Positions 11,381 to 22,976 of a stretch of DNA of 64,000 bases are shown here, piece after piece. The notes under the pieces are model-generated. The model ran no database searches. It had not been told where the DNA came from and worked only from the letters and a program-made list of their open reading frames with translations. Both the position numbers and the translations under genes were made by a program. This stretch comes from Opisthorchis felineus (lineage: Eukaryota > Platyhelminthes > Trematoda > Opisthorchiida > Opisthorchiidae), in NCBI GenBank assembly GCA_004794785.1, contig SJOL01001309.1, forward strand, positions 1 through 64,000, in the 5' to 3' direction. Position 1 is the first letter of the stretch. Each line of letters starts with the position of its first letter.

Positions 11381-13419
11381 CACACCAGTTGAGGCATGAT
11401 CAGCCGTTACGACGTGAAAGTGGCAGACAACAACACAACGGGTGGGAGGTGAGACCAGGGAGCCGGCTTACCACGTGATACGTAAACATAGATTGTAGAA
11501 AAACTAGAACAATGGGGCATGAGTTAGGACTAGTTCGATGACGACGCCGGTTGACTTGGACTGACAGTGAAAAACCGTTGTTGGCCTTGGGTGAACTTGT
11601 TGGGTTGCGTAAATGGCCAGGGTCAGGAAAAGCATAAATGGATTTGGAAAGATGGAGAAAATCAGAGTGGAGACAAACGGCAATAATCGTCTTAAAATAT
11701 GGTTTACAATGAAACTGGGTTGAATTACTGGCTTAATTGTCAGGAGAAGTCAGGTTTAGAAGATGTTTGCGATGGAGAGGTAGTGCTAATACACAGAGCT
11801 CAATGAGCACCGAGAAGCATACGTCATACCGCTGTGACCGAAATGAATTCCTGGACAGCAGTTGTCACTTTCTAAACCTGGTCTATCGAATGATTGCCTA
11901 TGCATCTCCCCTCCTTTTGAGGCGCTTAACCCTGTGATTACCGCAGCTGCATTAGCATCGTGTTGCAAGAAACTGGTGAGGTAATTCCATTTTGGCTAAC
12001 TCGTAGTTAGTTGGTAATTGATCATGTGGCTGTTGATCTGTTCGGTGAACAGATTTAGTTTTAGTCGTGTGCCTAAGCTAGGTTCATTCAGCTGTCCGCT
12101 AAGGTTGACGTATTATATCTAGCCAGTTTATTAGGTACCCAGGCACGCAGCTGAATTTTAGTCATGTGCAGTTGCTAGGTTCTTATCTATGTATTGTGCA
12201 GGGAGAGGCAGCCTTACTGGGCATTTTCATCTCAGAGTTGTAGGCTTCTCCTTCAGTCAAGGTGCGACCCAATAGCTAGCGTTATAACGAGCAACTTACC
12301 GCGTACTCCTCTGCCTCAAGCTATCTGGCAACTCCTCTGGGTCGACTCCGGAAAGCCTGCTATGTTTCGCCGTTTACAATAGAGAATTTCGCTACCAGAA
12401 AACAGGATCTGAATACTTCTAGGGTGATGACAGCAATGTACAATAAAACGCGCTAGGCGGGCATAGGCCGTCATATGCAAACTTTATGGTTCCGAGTTGT
12501 CAAACGAGTTATCCTAATTTAATGGATGTTTTAACACGAAGATTACCTGCATCAGCAATTTTTGACGCACGAGAAGGCAGAACTCGGTGTTCGTCTGGCC
12601 ATGTAGAGGGTAAAATACAAAATTTAGTTTCAGAAGTGATACTGTTGCATGTTTTGCGTCAGCGTGTATAACGTAGGCTATGGCAAGTTCCAAAAAGTAC
12701 TGCAACTACAGAGCTACGTGCAACGTCCACCCATTGTGAGGAATTCACGCTTTATTGCAAGTAGCTATATTCTATTCCATTAGGCAATGTCCCAGTTTGA
12801 GGCATTCGTTGACCTTGAAGATTCGCCCACTTAAACAAAATAACCATACAAAGAATTTGCGGGAAAAAGCGTTAGACATAGTGTAACGCAATGGAAACTC
12901 GACTGTATCATATGACCTTATGTGCGCCTCGCTCTCCCTATTACGGGTACCCCGGACGAGCCACCATTAACCCCAGACAGGAAAGAGTAGCTCGCTTGTG
13001 CACCCCCTGAGTGACTTCGACCTATTTTTTGTACCTCACCGCACTTGTGCCCTTAGTTTAGGTTTCAGTACACGCGTGTTGTTGTCGCTCTCTGGTCTTC
13101 TCTTCTGTGTCACCAAGCTGTGTGAATGTGTGCTTTGTGTGCCGTGTGGATTCAATAATACCAATTTCCATACTTGCACATTTCAGAACCGGCGTGTGCC
13201 GTCACCGCGAGCGTCGAATACCGCTGACTTCCTGGCATCTCACGCTACAATAGAAATTCCTAAATATCAAGTGGTAGCCTAAAAAAATATCGTACTTTCC
13301 GAAAAATCGTTTCCATGCCCGGGATATCGAACGGCCCTATTTAACCAATCGGAGCGTTCAGGTTTCCATCAGCCGCATCCAGCTGGTTGAGCCCGTCGCT
13401 GACGTTGGTGTTAGGACAA
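11381..13419. other. No gene seen
   Basis: There are only short shadow frames. Two related segments about 98 bp apart (near 12,059 and 12,157) share TTTTAGTCRTGTGC and GCTAGGTTC, an old direct repeat. The open frame at 12,998-13,282 has no known domain. Confidence 0.35.
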
Positions 13420-13612
13420 TTACCCATGTAGTGTATGGTGCCTGCCATTTGAGTTGATTTATATGTAAGTATTGGTGATGTACGTTCTTCCTTACTGGGC
13501 TTCGGCTCATGAGGTTTCTTTCTGTTTTCCCTCAACGGAAATTGTTGTGAACCTCTACCTTGTGAGAATCACTGTCCCCGAGTGCTTGCGTAGCGTGCAT
13601 ACTATACCCATT
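13420..13612 (-). repeat. Unclassified dispersed repeat R, copy 2
   Basis: This is the reverse complement of the family seen at 4,160-4,355, with which it shares about 190 bp. Beyond position 13,420 (towards lower coordinates) the two copies stop matching well. It marks one end of a 9-kb interval bounded by inverted copies. Confidence 0.65.
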
Positions 13613-14265
13613 TTGTCGACTGATACGCACGCACATAGCATGGACTGCGAAGAATCTTAGAAGTAATGGTGATGACATCGTAGGTTTGTCTGAGTTATGC
13701 GACACTAAGTATGGCCACCTAACTCGCCGCTTCTCTACTTTCTGATTACGAATTAAACCAGCTGACCAGTGGGTTAGATGTTCATTGTGAAAGAAATGTC
13801 ATTGAATGATGTGGTGAAATATCAGTGCAACCCTCGTTGACTTGTGTGGCTTTGGTTTCAAACGTGAATGACTTGTGTTATCCTGCGATGGCAGAACCTA
13901 AGTGTGCCAGTCTACTGGGGAGAATTATGGAAAGTAAAATATGAACGTTAACACTGAGCACCCGGGAGATCAGACGTGCTTGGTGCACCAGTGACGTGGT
14001 GGGATAAAACTTCGTCCTCCATTATTCTTGTATAGAGATCGATGGGAGTCGTCCCATGTTCGTTTCCTGGTTATCTGGATTGTTTTCCGTACCCATGGCA
14101 TCGACACTCCCCAGCGGTAGCTGTTTAAAATTGTTGATCTAACAGGCGTTTCAGTTGTTCATCAGTGTTCTTCTGGACTACCTGCACTAAAAGCCTGATC
14201 CACTTCGAAGTCATACGTACAGAAAATTGAATATGTTCTCGCGTTAGTTGCACTTCGGCCTGTAC
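13613..14265. other. No gene seen
   Basis: Nothing recognisable as coding or RNA. It separates repeat R copy 2 from the RT fragment that follows. Confidence 0.35.
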
Positions 14266-14680
14266 TCATGACCCATTCCGCATGCGACATACTAGGAGGA
14301 AATCAGTTTGGAAACTCTGTGTGCCTATTGCTTCACCGCGGAGGACGAAAACCAAGCATTTACGGCGCTTACGTTTGAGCATGAAACGTTCTGTGATGGA
14401 ACAACAGGCACAGTGACGTGAGATGGCGGGGACTTGATATGGACCGAGTTTAGCCCCTTGCAGGACTCCAAGTGTAGCTCGCCCTGTCGGCGAATAGGCT
14501 GCCTCGATTCCCACCTTTCACTGCTTTCGGTCGACCAATGCACCAATGCATTTGAAAACTCCCCTCATCCCAGCTTTTCTAAGCTCTTGCAGTGGTACAG
14601 CTTGATTCGTATGATCGAATGCTTTTCTGAAGTCCACAGCTGCTGCTACAAACGGGTGAAGTTTCTGTGGTTTAGGTGAC
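14266..14680 (-). mobile_element. Non-LTR reverse transcriptase fragment (CR1/Jockey-like core)
   Basis: On the minus strand, about 14,670 downwards reads AAAVDFRKAFDHTNQAVPLQ, then ELRKAGMRG, a stop, and then VLQGAKLGP. These fit RT motif A (xDFxKAFDxxNH, with the catalytic Asp retained) and motif B' (GVPQGxxLGP). The YADD motif is not readable, and the frame is broken by stop codons near 14,520. I see this as a dead RT fragment of the same broad group as the C-terminal fragments at 1.5, 3.6 and 6.1 kb. Whether it is the same element cannot be tested here. Confidence 0.7.
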
Positions 14681-14926
14681 TTGCTGTCTTCCAATCTAGT
14701 GTTCAGCAGTTCTAATTTTGATGTGGACCACTGTATACTTTGCAGATGTCCCTCCTCGGCCTCTTCTTTATTTGTAATATTTTCCTAAATATCGTTGGCA
14801 TGGCGCTCTGTCGGCAAATTGGTATCTGTTTTGCAGAGGCAATGCCGGAAAGCCTTGGTTCCTACGTAATGTTGAGGAAACAACCAAACTAAACAACTCG
14901 AAAGAACGACTAGAAACCTGCGCTAT

Positions 14927-14983
14927 CACTGACAGCAACACCAGATGAGGATACTAGTGGTTCAGTACTTACAACCATGTTAT
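14927..14983 (+). repeat. Short dispersed repeat S, copy 1
   Basis: CACTGACAGCAACACCAGAT and the following 37 bases match 49,751-49,812 in the same orientation (shared TGACAGCAACACCAG, then ACAACCAT.GTTA). Its family is unknown to me. Confidence 0.5.
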
Positions 14984-14999
14984 TTTACTTGAATAAAGC

Positions 15000-16745
15000 T
15001 TTTTAATAGAAATAGGAAGAAACCGGAGCAAGGAGGGTACCTAGGGCTAGCCTATTACAAAAATCCGAGATGCCCACACCTCTAGGTTTCAGGTATTCCA
15101 AACTAGGCACGTAAAACAACGCTATTCTTGGCAGGCGGTAGCTCGGCGTGCTTAGCTCCTGGCCCAACCACCTCTTATTGCTGCGTTGTATACGGTACTT
15201 GAGTGAAGTACGGTCAGCTTCACCGAGGACCGGTTTCCTTATCACTTATTTCCAAAATCACTGGTTCCAGCCGATTTTACCTAAGTTGTGGGATATCAGT
15301 GGTCAAAGACCTGGAAATGTCTCAGATCCTCCATCTGAAGTGACCGGGTCTCGCAGCCTTTCAACAATACAGCCCGCACTGTGGTCTGATCTACGCGTCC
15401 TTTGAGACCCAGTGACACATTTTTTTCCAAAATTGATAAAAGCAATTTTGGCCTTGGAAGTTTGTGCTTAGAGTTTGTCACACTACATTTAGAGTTGATG
15501 CATGTCCGATGAATACGTCGTGCAGCATGACTTAGCAGTTTGATGGCGCGGAGCACATGCCGAAGGACTGCATGGCCTTGGTAAGCTTTTCCAGTAACAC
15601 TTGCGCTTCCTCTTCAAAAAAGGGATTAATGTCTTTCGAATGTCCCAAATACGACAGGATTCTCACTCAGAGAAAGTGAAAACCAGGGTTTTGGAGACAT
15701 TCGATTGTTCGCTCCATTACTTCATCAGCGACGAAATCTAACAAAAATGAAGAGAGTGGACATCCTTGTCGGACCACCGCTTGTAGGAAAGATTTTGGAT
15801 AGCTCGCCATGCACTCGCGAGTGTGTGAATACAGGCAGTCCATGATATTTACGAGCTTTTGGGGTATGCTCTGCTGTGCCAGCATATTGAAAAGAAGGGA
15901 CGGGTCGACAGAATTGAACGCCATCTTGAAGTCAAGAGGCACCAAACTTGTAGGGCGCTTATACACACTCGGCGGAGTGTGAACATGTAGTCCATACAGG
16001 CCCTTCGCAGCCGGAATCCTGCTTGCTGTTCTCGGATCCCGTCTTCACGCGACTTCGTAAGGGGACATAAAAGAAACAACGTAAAGAGTCTGGCTGCAAC
16101 GGGGGTCATGCTAATTTCTCCATGCTTATCACATTCGCTGCGATCACCCTTTCTGAAAATGGGCACCACTATCGACCCAATCCAGTTAGTTGGGACGGTC
16201 TTTTTCCCCCAGATAGGAACAAATCAAGTGAACAAGCACCGACCGAGGGTTTCGTATCCACCTTTGAACCGTGTTGATGGACCAGCAGCTCGGTGAGGCT
16301 TGAGGTGGAAAATGCAATCGATTATTTCTGAAGCCGTTGGTGGTTCCGCTTTCACTGTCCTGGGGTGCGTTACAGATTTGAAATCTGGCTAAGCAGCTGC
16401 AGGTTGCCGGTTGAATTGATCTTGGAAGCCCTCAACCCGGCGATTCATATGCTTTTGTTTTTTCGGAGCTATTTGAACCGCTCTTCTCTCACCCACCGGA
16501 GGCCTATTTTGGCCTGTTGCATGTATCAGCTTGAACAGTGCACGCTCATTCCCTGAGTTTCTCTTCTCCATCTCGCTGGCTTTCTTGATCCACCAAGCTT
16601 CTCGGTCCGCGCACATGTTCTTTTTCACCCGAAGTCTCGCAGTTCGTCAATTTGCAATGTACTCTCCATCAGGAGGAATACATGTCTGAGCTTCGAGTAA
16701 TGTTAGTGTCGCTGGAGATCCAGTGCTTGTATCTAGTTGGCTGCA
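15000..16745 (-). mobile_element. APE/RT non-LTR retrotransposon (RTE-like), broken copy A
   Basis: Read from 16,745 down to 15,000, pieces of one pol protein appear in order. These are WISSDT near 16,710; WWIKKASEMEKRNSGNERAL with FKLIHATG (16.6-16.4 kb); VPIFRKGDRSEC (16.17 kb) and REQQAGFRLRR (16.04 kb); LVPLDFKMAFNSVDPSLLF (RT motif A); VVRQGCPLSSFLLDFV (motif B'); then CETRSLQMEDLRHFQVFDH and LRWLGQ (C-terminal region). They lie in different frames, with stops between. The YADD region between about 15,560 and 15,670 is missing or scrambled, so the copy cannot be active. The endonuclease is not visible. It is sister to copy B at 19.8-22.6 kb. Confidence 0.85.
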
Positions 16746-16813
16746 CCATTCCACGAGCAGAATGTCAAGCATCTTGCAGATATTACCTTCCGGTAAGAGT
16801 CAATATTAGAAGG

Positions 16814-17014
16814 GGCGAGATGGCTCAGTGGTTAAGGCGCCAGCTTACGAACCGAAAGGTCCGTGGTTCGAACCCGACCTGTGCCTCTCGACTTCCCCTG
16901 TCTAGGCTTGGGCAACCTGGCAGTATCTTGGCCCTCGTGCTTCCTTCGGGTGGCACGGCAGCTAGGCGCCGAAAGGGTGTTACAGCTGAACGATTATTAT
17001 TATTATTTATTTAT
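16814..17014 (+). mobile_element. tRNA-derived SINE, copy 2, with 14-bp target-site duplication
   Basis: The A box TGGCTCAGTGG lies at 16,821-16,831 and the B box GGTTCGAACCC at 16,865-16,875. The body ends GCCGAAAGGGTGTTACAGCT and is followed by an (ATT)n tail at about 16,992-17,014. Direct repeats TCAATATTAGAAGG (16,800-16,813) and TCAATATCAGAAGG (17,015-17,028) flank it with one mismatch. The tail resembles the trinucleotide tails of the LINE-like ends at 1, 2,718 and 2,967, which fits mobilisation by that machinery. Confidence 0.93.
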
Positions 17015-17028
17015 TCAATATCAGAAGG

Positions 17029-19342
17029 CGTCTTGTCCGAAAGGGACTTCAGTGGATAGTTTTGATAGGTTCGCTTCACATCAGGGTCGGAGAGCTTCAA
17101 TGGCAAGACGAAGTGTGTGCACCTTGCGCACCCCTAAAAGCAAAATGGAAGGCTGAAACAAACAAGCGTGTGATGCGAATGCACATAGGTATTCCAGAAT
17201 GAGCAACAATCAGTGATCTACGCCACATATACGTAGTGGTAATGTGGTGTGTTGGTGGTTGACTCGCACGCGTGGTACACCGTGTGACCAAGTAGCTTCT
17301 GTTGTTGCGGAAGCGAGTACCTCACAGAAATAGCAACAGGCGTTCACTGTTGCCCGTGCTTCTCGATTTCACTCCGAGATTACCACCCAATTGAGCCTCA
17401 GTCGCGCCCAGTTTGCCTACTTTTGTATTCATACCCCCGGGAACCACAACAATATCTGAGCCCTTAGCCCGCCGCAGCGAGACACTCAAAGCGTGTCAAA
17501 AGCTGCCTTTGGGTGTATCAGAGCTGCAGTTTTTTGGGGCGTAAGCAGGTGCTATGAACGAGCAGCGACTATTGACACGTTTGTCGGATACTGTCACCGA
17601 CATTGCCTAACGAACCGCACAACGGCAACTATCAACGGGCAACCATTCAGATTGAGTTCCTTCAGGTCTGCGGCTTAGAACAATAACAACCCAGAAGAAC
17701 TAATGGCAGCGGCTCTGGGATTACCAGGGGTGCACAACCAGAAGGCTGCCAGATGAGGTTGTCGTCGGGGTTTGGAGGATGCTTTCGAAGTGTCGGCAGC
17801 CGTGGCGGCCGAGTCAACCGTGGATATTGCGGTTAGCGGCAAGGGAAGACGAACGGATCTGTCAGCCCTTACGAATGGGCCTTCAGAGTTGGCCTTGACA
17901 GCGAGTTGAGGAGAGGAAGAAGACCTAATGCGTGAAAGAATTTGGAGGCGTCACCAGAAACTTGTTTTCGCTTACCCGCCCAGCTGTATGCAGTAAGTAA
18001 GGTGCCCTGGCTGATAGCACCACGCGACATCCGATGTGATGTGAGATAAGTTGTAAGTGTGCAACTCGTGGTTGTACATGGGTTAGGATACTCTCATAGC
18101 ACCCACACCTAAACAGGGGGACGATGGGAGTCCTCAACCAAAGGCTTTGACTCAAAAGCCTAACTGCCAATCTGAGGTAGTTAGCGTAAGACGTCAGAGC
18201 AGCCTACATTTTTAAGGAGCGAGTCGCCAGTCATGTTTCAACCTCCAACCTGGAGGACCAGCACTGTGTTAGTCGGATCTCTGCTCATGGAAGAACCTGG
18301 TTTGAGAGGCTCCGTGATTGTGACACGTAGACACCCCAATGTAGCTCATTGGAACATTGGGGTGCACAAACCGTCGCACGGCGGTAACATCCAGTATGGT
18401 AATGACTGAAAGGTGGGAAGCAATGTTCTGCTATTTCCGAACCCGAAGCTGCCGCTTTGTAATGGTCGACCTTCTGTGCTCTAATGATCCTGCTAGCTAT
18501 ACTGGCTGAAACTCACTTCCTAACGGTTCAGGAGGGGCAACGGGGAGCAGTCCGACGGAAAACAGTGAGAGCCCCTACTGCGAGAAATCGTATTGTGAGG
18601 CAGTATGGAGATAAATTCGTACTGCCCTCTGCGATAGGCGTGTAAAGGCAGCAAGGCGTTTCTTTCAGGCATGCAGCATGTCCATATTTATGGAAGCAAC
18701 GGTGCTGCCTTCCTCCGAAAAAGGACGAGTTAGGAAATGTCGGCCCTAAATCTGCGCACTCCGGTCGCCCAGTGGTTGACTGTGACCTCCTGCGCATTAT
18801 TCAGTACGGTCAAAATACTTCTAAAATGAAATGTCTGATGCGTCTCAATAGGCACCTGCTGTGCACAGCCGCATTAAGATTCCGATGGTTATGCCTTACT
18901 CCTTACGTCCACTGGCAAGCAAGCCTCCTGCATCCAAGCGGGTCAGAATATTTAGTGCTAGCCCCCCAAGAAAACCCCAAGAACCGCTGCCTCGAGGTTC
19001 AGACTTTTTGGTCAGCGACTCGGGGAATGTCATCCTACTCCACTTGCCCCCACTTCCTTCGGGGGTCAGGATTTCGAGTCAAAGGCTCAAGGTGGGGTAC
19101 CTCAACCAGACCTTCTTCTCTGGCCTGAGCAACCTGTAAGTGGAATTCCCCCGTACGCTCTTCATTAACTGAATCCTCACAACTTCCTCAACCGTGCACT
19201 TCTGATTCATTTGCTGTCAATCACCAAACAATTACTTCGTATCTAAGCTTCTGTCCAGTAGAATAAATAAAAAAACTTTATTATGGAAGTTTTGGGGGAG
19301 ACTCACCCGGAACATAGCTGAATCTCTTGTTTATGATGTTTT
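17029..19342. other. No gene seen; one stem-loop
   Basis: GC is higher around 17.7-17.9 kb. An 11-bp inverted repeat (CACCCCAATGT at 18,332-18,342 with ACATTGGGGTG at 18,354-18,364) could form a hairpin. The plus open frames at 18,772-19,139 overlap in two frames and show no known domain. Confidence 0.35.
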
Positions 19343-19402
19343 TAACCGGTCGTGGACTTTCGAAGAGTCCTCAGCAGCCTTATGAGTAGTGTATTACGTC
19401 TA
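19343..19402 (+). repeat. Dispersed repeat Q, partial copy (3' part)
   Basis: AACCGGTCGTGGACTTTCG through GTATTACGTCTA matches the last 60 bp of the longer copy at 19,486-19,706, about 300 bp away in the same orientation. Confidence 0.65.
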
Positions 19403-19485
19403 TGCGTGTGTCGCGATATCTCGAATATCGTACCAACTGAAACATGAGTCGGCCTGGTGCAGCACCTTCAGTTGCTTAAAAAGAT

Positions 19486-19706
19486 CATAAACGAGAGATT
19501 CAGCTGGGTTCCAGGTGACTCTCCCGCAAAACCAAATTGGTTTTCAAATGACTATTTCGCTAATTTCGTGCAATTTAGGTTCAAGTAGAACATAAGGTTG
19601 TGGGAAACTTGGGGACTGCGCCTACCTGCTGAGCCCCGAGAAGGGCGAAACCGGTCGTGGGCTTTCGGAGAGTTTTCAGCAACCTTATGAGCAATGTATT
19701 ACGTCT
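19486..19706 (+). repeat. Dispersed repeat Q, long copy 1
   Basis: About 220 bp aligns along its length with 40,946-41,152. Shared words include AAACGAG.GATTCAG, ATTTCGCTA, AAGTAGAACATAA, CTTGGGGACTRCGCCTA-like and GAGTTTTCAGCAACC. Shorter pieces occur near 25,170 and 27,174 (CCAAATTGG... ATTTCGCTAG). No pol III boxes and no coding motif are visible. The family is unknown to me. Confidence 0.65.
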
Positions 19707-19789
19707 AAATCTTTATTATACTCAAGGAATCTCTTCTACATTGTGGCTTTCAACGTGCATCAGGTAGTTCTTGCTAAGACCTTGTTCCC

Positions 19790-22610
19790 TCTTTCGAGCA
19801 ATGTACTGTCCCCAAAACGCATAAAAGATCCCTGTTCGGTCATACCCCTTAAACCGTTTGGTACGATCGCACATTTATTGCACTTTTCTCTTCGAGTGTC
19901 TGGTGATTCTGATGCAGTGGCTGAGAATCCAGGGGATTGGAGTTGTGCCTAGCCTCGGGACCAGTTGCACTTTATTGTGCTGGGTTCCAGTTAATATTCG
20001 GTTCAATCCAGATCAGTGCATTTCGGCGCGACAAACAGTGTTTGTTTGTTGTGTCAGCACATGCCACGACGGACGGCAGCTCTGAGGCTGAGAAAGATAG
20101 CTTCTACAGTGGTTTGTCGCCTTTGCTGTGGTCAGCGAAGAGTACAACTATCGCGATTATGGCAGCTGATATGAATGATCAAGTCGGTTGATTAAGTGCT
20201 GAGGAAGTCAATCTTGGCGGCCGATTCGGGGTTGTCGCTCACAGCACAGATAATGTGGAGCGACTTATTCAGTTGTGTGCTGGATATAACTTATTTCTAG
20301 CCAGCGCAAACTTTCAGCACAAGCGCTCCTACCTTGACTTCTAAGCCACTAAATGCGAACCGGCCGTGGGTTTGGTTGGACCATGTCGCAGTCAGCTACC
20401 GGTGGAGAGCTTCTATACAACAGTGTCGCTCATTTCGGATTAGACCGCTGAATTCAGATCACGGGGGCGCGCGTATCTATTCGCTTTCCATCTGAGACAT
20501 GTCGTTTGCTGCAAAGGCATTTAGTTGGGCACCTGCAAAGCGTCTTTGTAACCCAATAATACTTGACTGAGAAGCTTCCAGAACTTGGCCGGCACAGCGG
20601 TGATTCAAATGGCGATTGGGAAAACGCGAAAGCACCCATGCTCACAGCTTTTATAACCTTCCGCCCGAGGTCACTCACACACTCCAGTGAACACTGGATT
20701 TCGTCACGGTCAGCAGCTCTGATTAAAGCCGGGAAAATCATCAGCATCAAATGACTGATGGAAGACGTAGATCCCTCAAGTGCTGAATATTAGAGGCCCT
20801 GAGGATCAAAAGAGTGTGCCAGTGGATCACAAGAGCCGGGGGAGTGGAGAATGCGAAGAAGAGGGAAGAAGGAAAAGGGAGCAATCATACCCTGTTCCAG
20901 GTAATCCGACCAACTGGTCCGAGGTGGATGGCTGTTAGTGAAACGATCGCCGTGAAGGGTGGGACCTTAATTCATTCACAGAAATATCGTTTTGAACAAT
21001 GGGCTGAACACTTTGAATAACAGTTTACTTAGACCCCGTCAACCCAAACTCTAGAAGGACCAAATGAACCCGGGTCGCTACTAGTTGACCATCCACAATG
21101 GAAGTCCAGCGTGCAACCCCATTGCTTCTGCTCAGCAAAACACCTGGTCCGGATGGTTTGCCTCCCACACTCCCCAAAAAATAAAACAAAATAAATTGTT
21201 CAGCTGTAACACCCTTTCGGTGCCTAGCTGCCATGCCACCCGAAGGAAGCACGAAGCTGGGATACTGCCAGGTTTCCCAAGCCTAGACAGGAGAAGTCGA
21301 GATGCAGAGGTCGGATTCGAACCACGGACCTTCCGGTCAGTAAATTCGTGCTCTAACCACTGAGCCATCTTGCCCAGTATGTTTCCCGTTGTTGTCCTTC
21401 GAAGGTTGATCCATTATCAAGACAGTCGGATTCGCGAGAATCAAGCTGGGTTTTCTCTGGCCGGAGTTGTATTGATCATATGTTCATATTGAGACGGTAA
21501 ACTGTGTCACTCCTTCCAACGACCAGCAATGGTCATCTTTCTCGATCTCAGATCTCATTTTCACTCCGCTGATCGTCAAAAACTGTGGCAGTGTCTTGCG
21601 ATGAAAGCTGTTCCTTCTGAATCCTTGTCTCCTATTAAGGCTCTGTATGCCTTTCGTGGACGCTTACGTGTCTATGGCAAGTTCTCTCGTGAGTTCGTCA
21701 CACCTTGTGGTGTCAGGCGGGTGTGTCCTCCGTCGCATTTTCTCTTTAACTTCTTTATCGATACGCCGCTTCTTTACCTGCTCCAACACCTCGGGGGTTG
21801 AAATACTCCCGGGGGTTCGCTCATGGACATTGAGTACGCCGATGAAATCGCTCTTCTTGGGTCAGACGACTTTGCAATGCAAACTATTTCATATAGCCTA
21901 AATAATTCTGCTGCAAAGTATAAAGTGTCACTGCAAGATTTGGTATGATCCAACCTCTTAGACCGACCGACGTGGTAGAGAAGTTTGTCTACTTGGCAGC
22001 TGAACAAGTCCCGGCTGACTAGCGAAAGACTAAACCACTTCCTGAATTGGGGAAGCCAGGGCAGCGTTCGTCAAACTCCGACATTTGGTGCGCCTATGTG
22101 ACATCAGCTTGACTGCCAAGAGTAGAGCGTACAATGCCGCAGTCTTAACTGTCCTACTTTATGGGTCAGACACATGACCGCTGCGTGTGGGGGACTTTCG
22201 AAGACTGTCTGTGTTTAACCATCGGTGCCTCCGAAGCGTTGTACCGGTCTGATGAGAACATCAGATTGGTAATGCTAGGTACGTTTTTCGGGAAAGTTCA
22301 CTCTCCCTCAATAGACCACCTGGTCACACTTCACAGGTTACACTGGTTAGACTATGCACGTCGTATACCAGAGGACGTTTGCTTCGTAGAGCCCTTTTCG
22401 CCCAGCCTTGTTGTCCGACGGGGAAGACCCAGAGGCGGTTAGACCATGACTGGACAACCAAGCATGAAAGCCCTTGCCAGTGAACTCAGTTGCGTTAGTA
22501 ATTGCCGTCACCCCGGGACAAGACAAACCAATGGTTGGTGACCCTGACATATGGCTGTCATGTGGCCAATGGCGGTCTTGAATCGAAGCTGTTGCCTTCA
22601 ACGCGACCCT
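19790..22610 (+). mobile_element. APE/RT non-LTR retrotransposon (RTE-like), broken copy B, carrying a SINE
   Basis: Pol pieces appear in order. The endonuclease gives FSLRVSGDSDAVAENPGDW (19.9 kb), FVVSAHATTDGSSEAEKDSF (20.05 kb), IAIMAADMNDQVG (20.15 kb) and LIQLCAGYNLFLASANF (20.27 kb). Next come ENAKKREEGKG and QVIRPTGPR (20.85 kb) and RFEQWAEHFE (21.0 kb). The RT gives TWSGWFA (worn PGPDGLP, 21.15 kb), RENQAGFSLAG, VIFLDLRSHFHSADRQKLW (motif A), VRRVCPPSHFLFNFFID (B') and LMDIEYADEIALLG (motif C, with the second Asp of YADD replaced by Glu). The C-terminal region follows (FRRLSVFNHRCLRS, LHRLHWLDYARRIPED). Many stops and frameshifts mean it is inactive. A SINE sits in it at 21,198-21,375. 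Confidence 0.88.
21198..21375 (-). mobile_element. tRNA-derived SINE, copy 3, nested in RTE-like copy B
   Basis: On the minus strand it runs from GGGCAAGATGGCTCAGTGG (A box) through the B box region GGTTCGAATCC to GAAAGGGTGTTACAGCTG, with an A/T-rich tail at about 21,176-21,197. I see no target-site duplication. The RT frame on the left ends just after the worn PGPDGLP motif and resumes on the right just before QAGF. About 50-60 codons that normally lie between (including the VPIFKKG segment seen in copy A) are missing, so a deletion accompanied or followed insertion. Confidence 0.9.
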
Positions 22611-22876
22611 CTTATTGCTTTATTATCCTTATCATTGGTGAGCGAAACTGTAGCAGCTGGAACTGTTATATTTGATCAACGGTTTGTGAGGTGAAAACTG
22701 AAGAGAACTGACTCTGTACGGTTTGAAATTAGTGTTCAACTCTCTCCACAGAACGGTCACCTTAGCGGACACAGTAGAGCAAACGTTTGTGGTAAGCTTC
22801 ACATTTTAGTGTTATTCCTTTATCAATACAGCTATTCCCTCGACCGCCTTAACAACTGTCTACATTTTCCTTTCAG
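22611..22876. other. Interval upstream of the MICAL coding start
   Basis: No TATA element or other promoter signal convinces me. It ends in a good acceptor, TTTTCCTTTCAG, with the AG at 22,875-22,876. A true 5' exon or promoter could be far to the left and cannot be placed. Confidence 0.4.
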
Positions 22877-22976
22877 TTACAAATATCAGTATTTTAAACC
22901 ATAATTCTCTGTGCTTACGGCACCCACTACCTTACCACGCCAAATTCTTTCTGATTCGCGACATTGTTCGATAGTA
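22875..22976 (+). promoter_or_regulatory. MICAL: Splice acceptor and 100-nt 5' untranslated segment of MICAL
   Basis: A pyrimidine tract and CAG end at 22,876, and 100 nt later comes the first ATG of the segment (22,977), with no earlier ATG between. An acceptor upstream of the start codon means either a 5' untranslated cis intron or a spliced-leader trans-splice site; flatworms are known to use the latter. The sequence cannot tell which. Confidence 0.55.
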
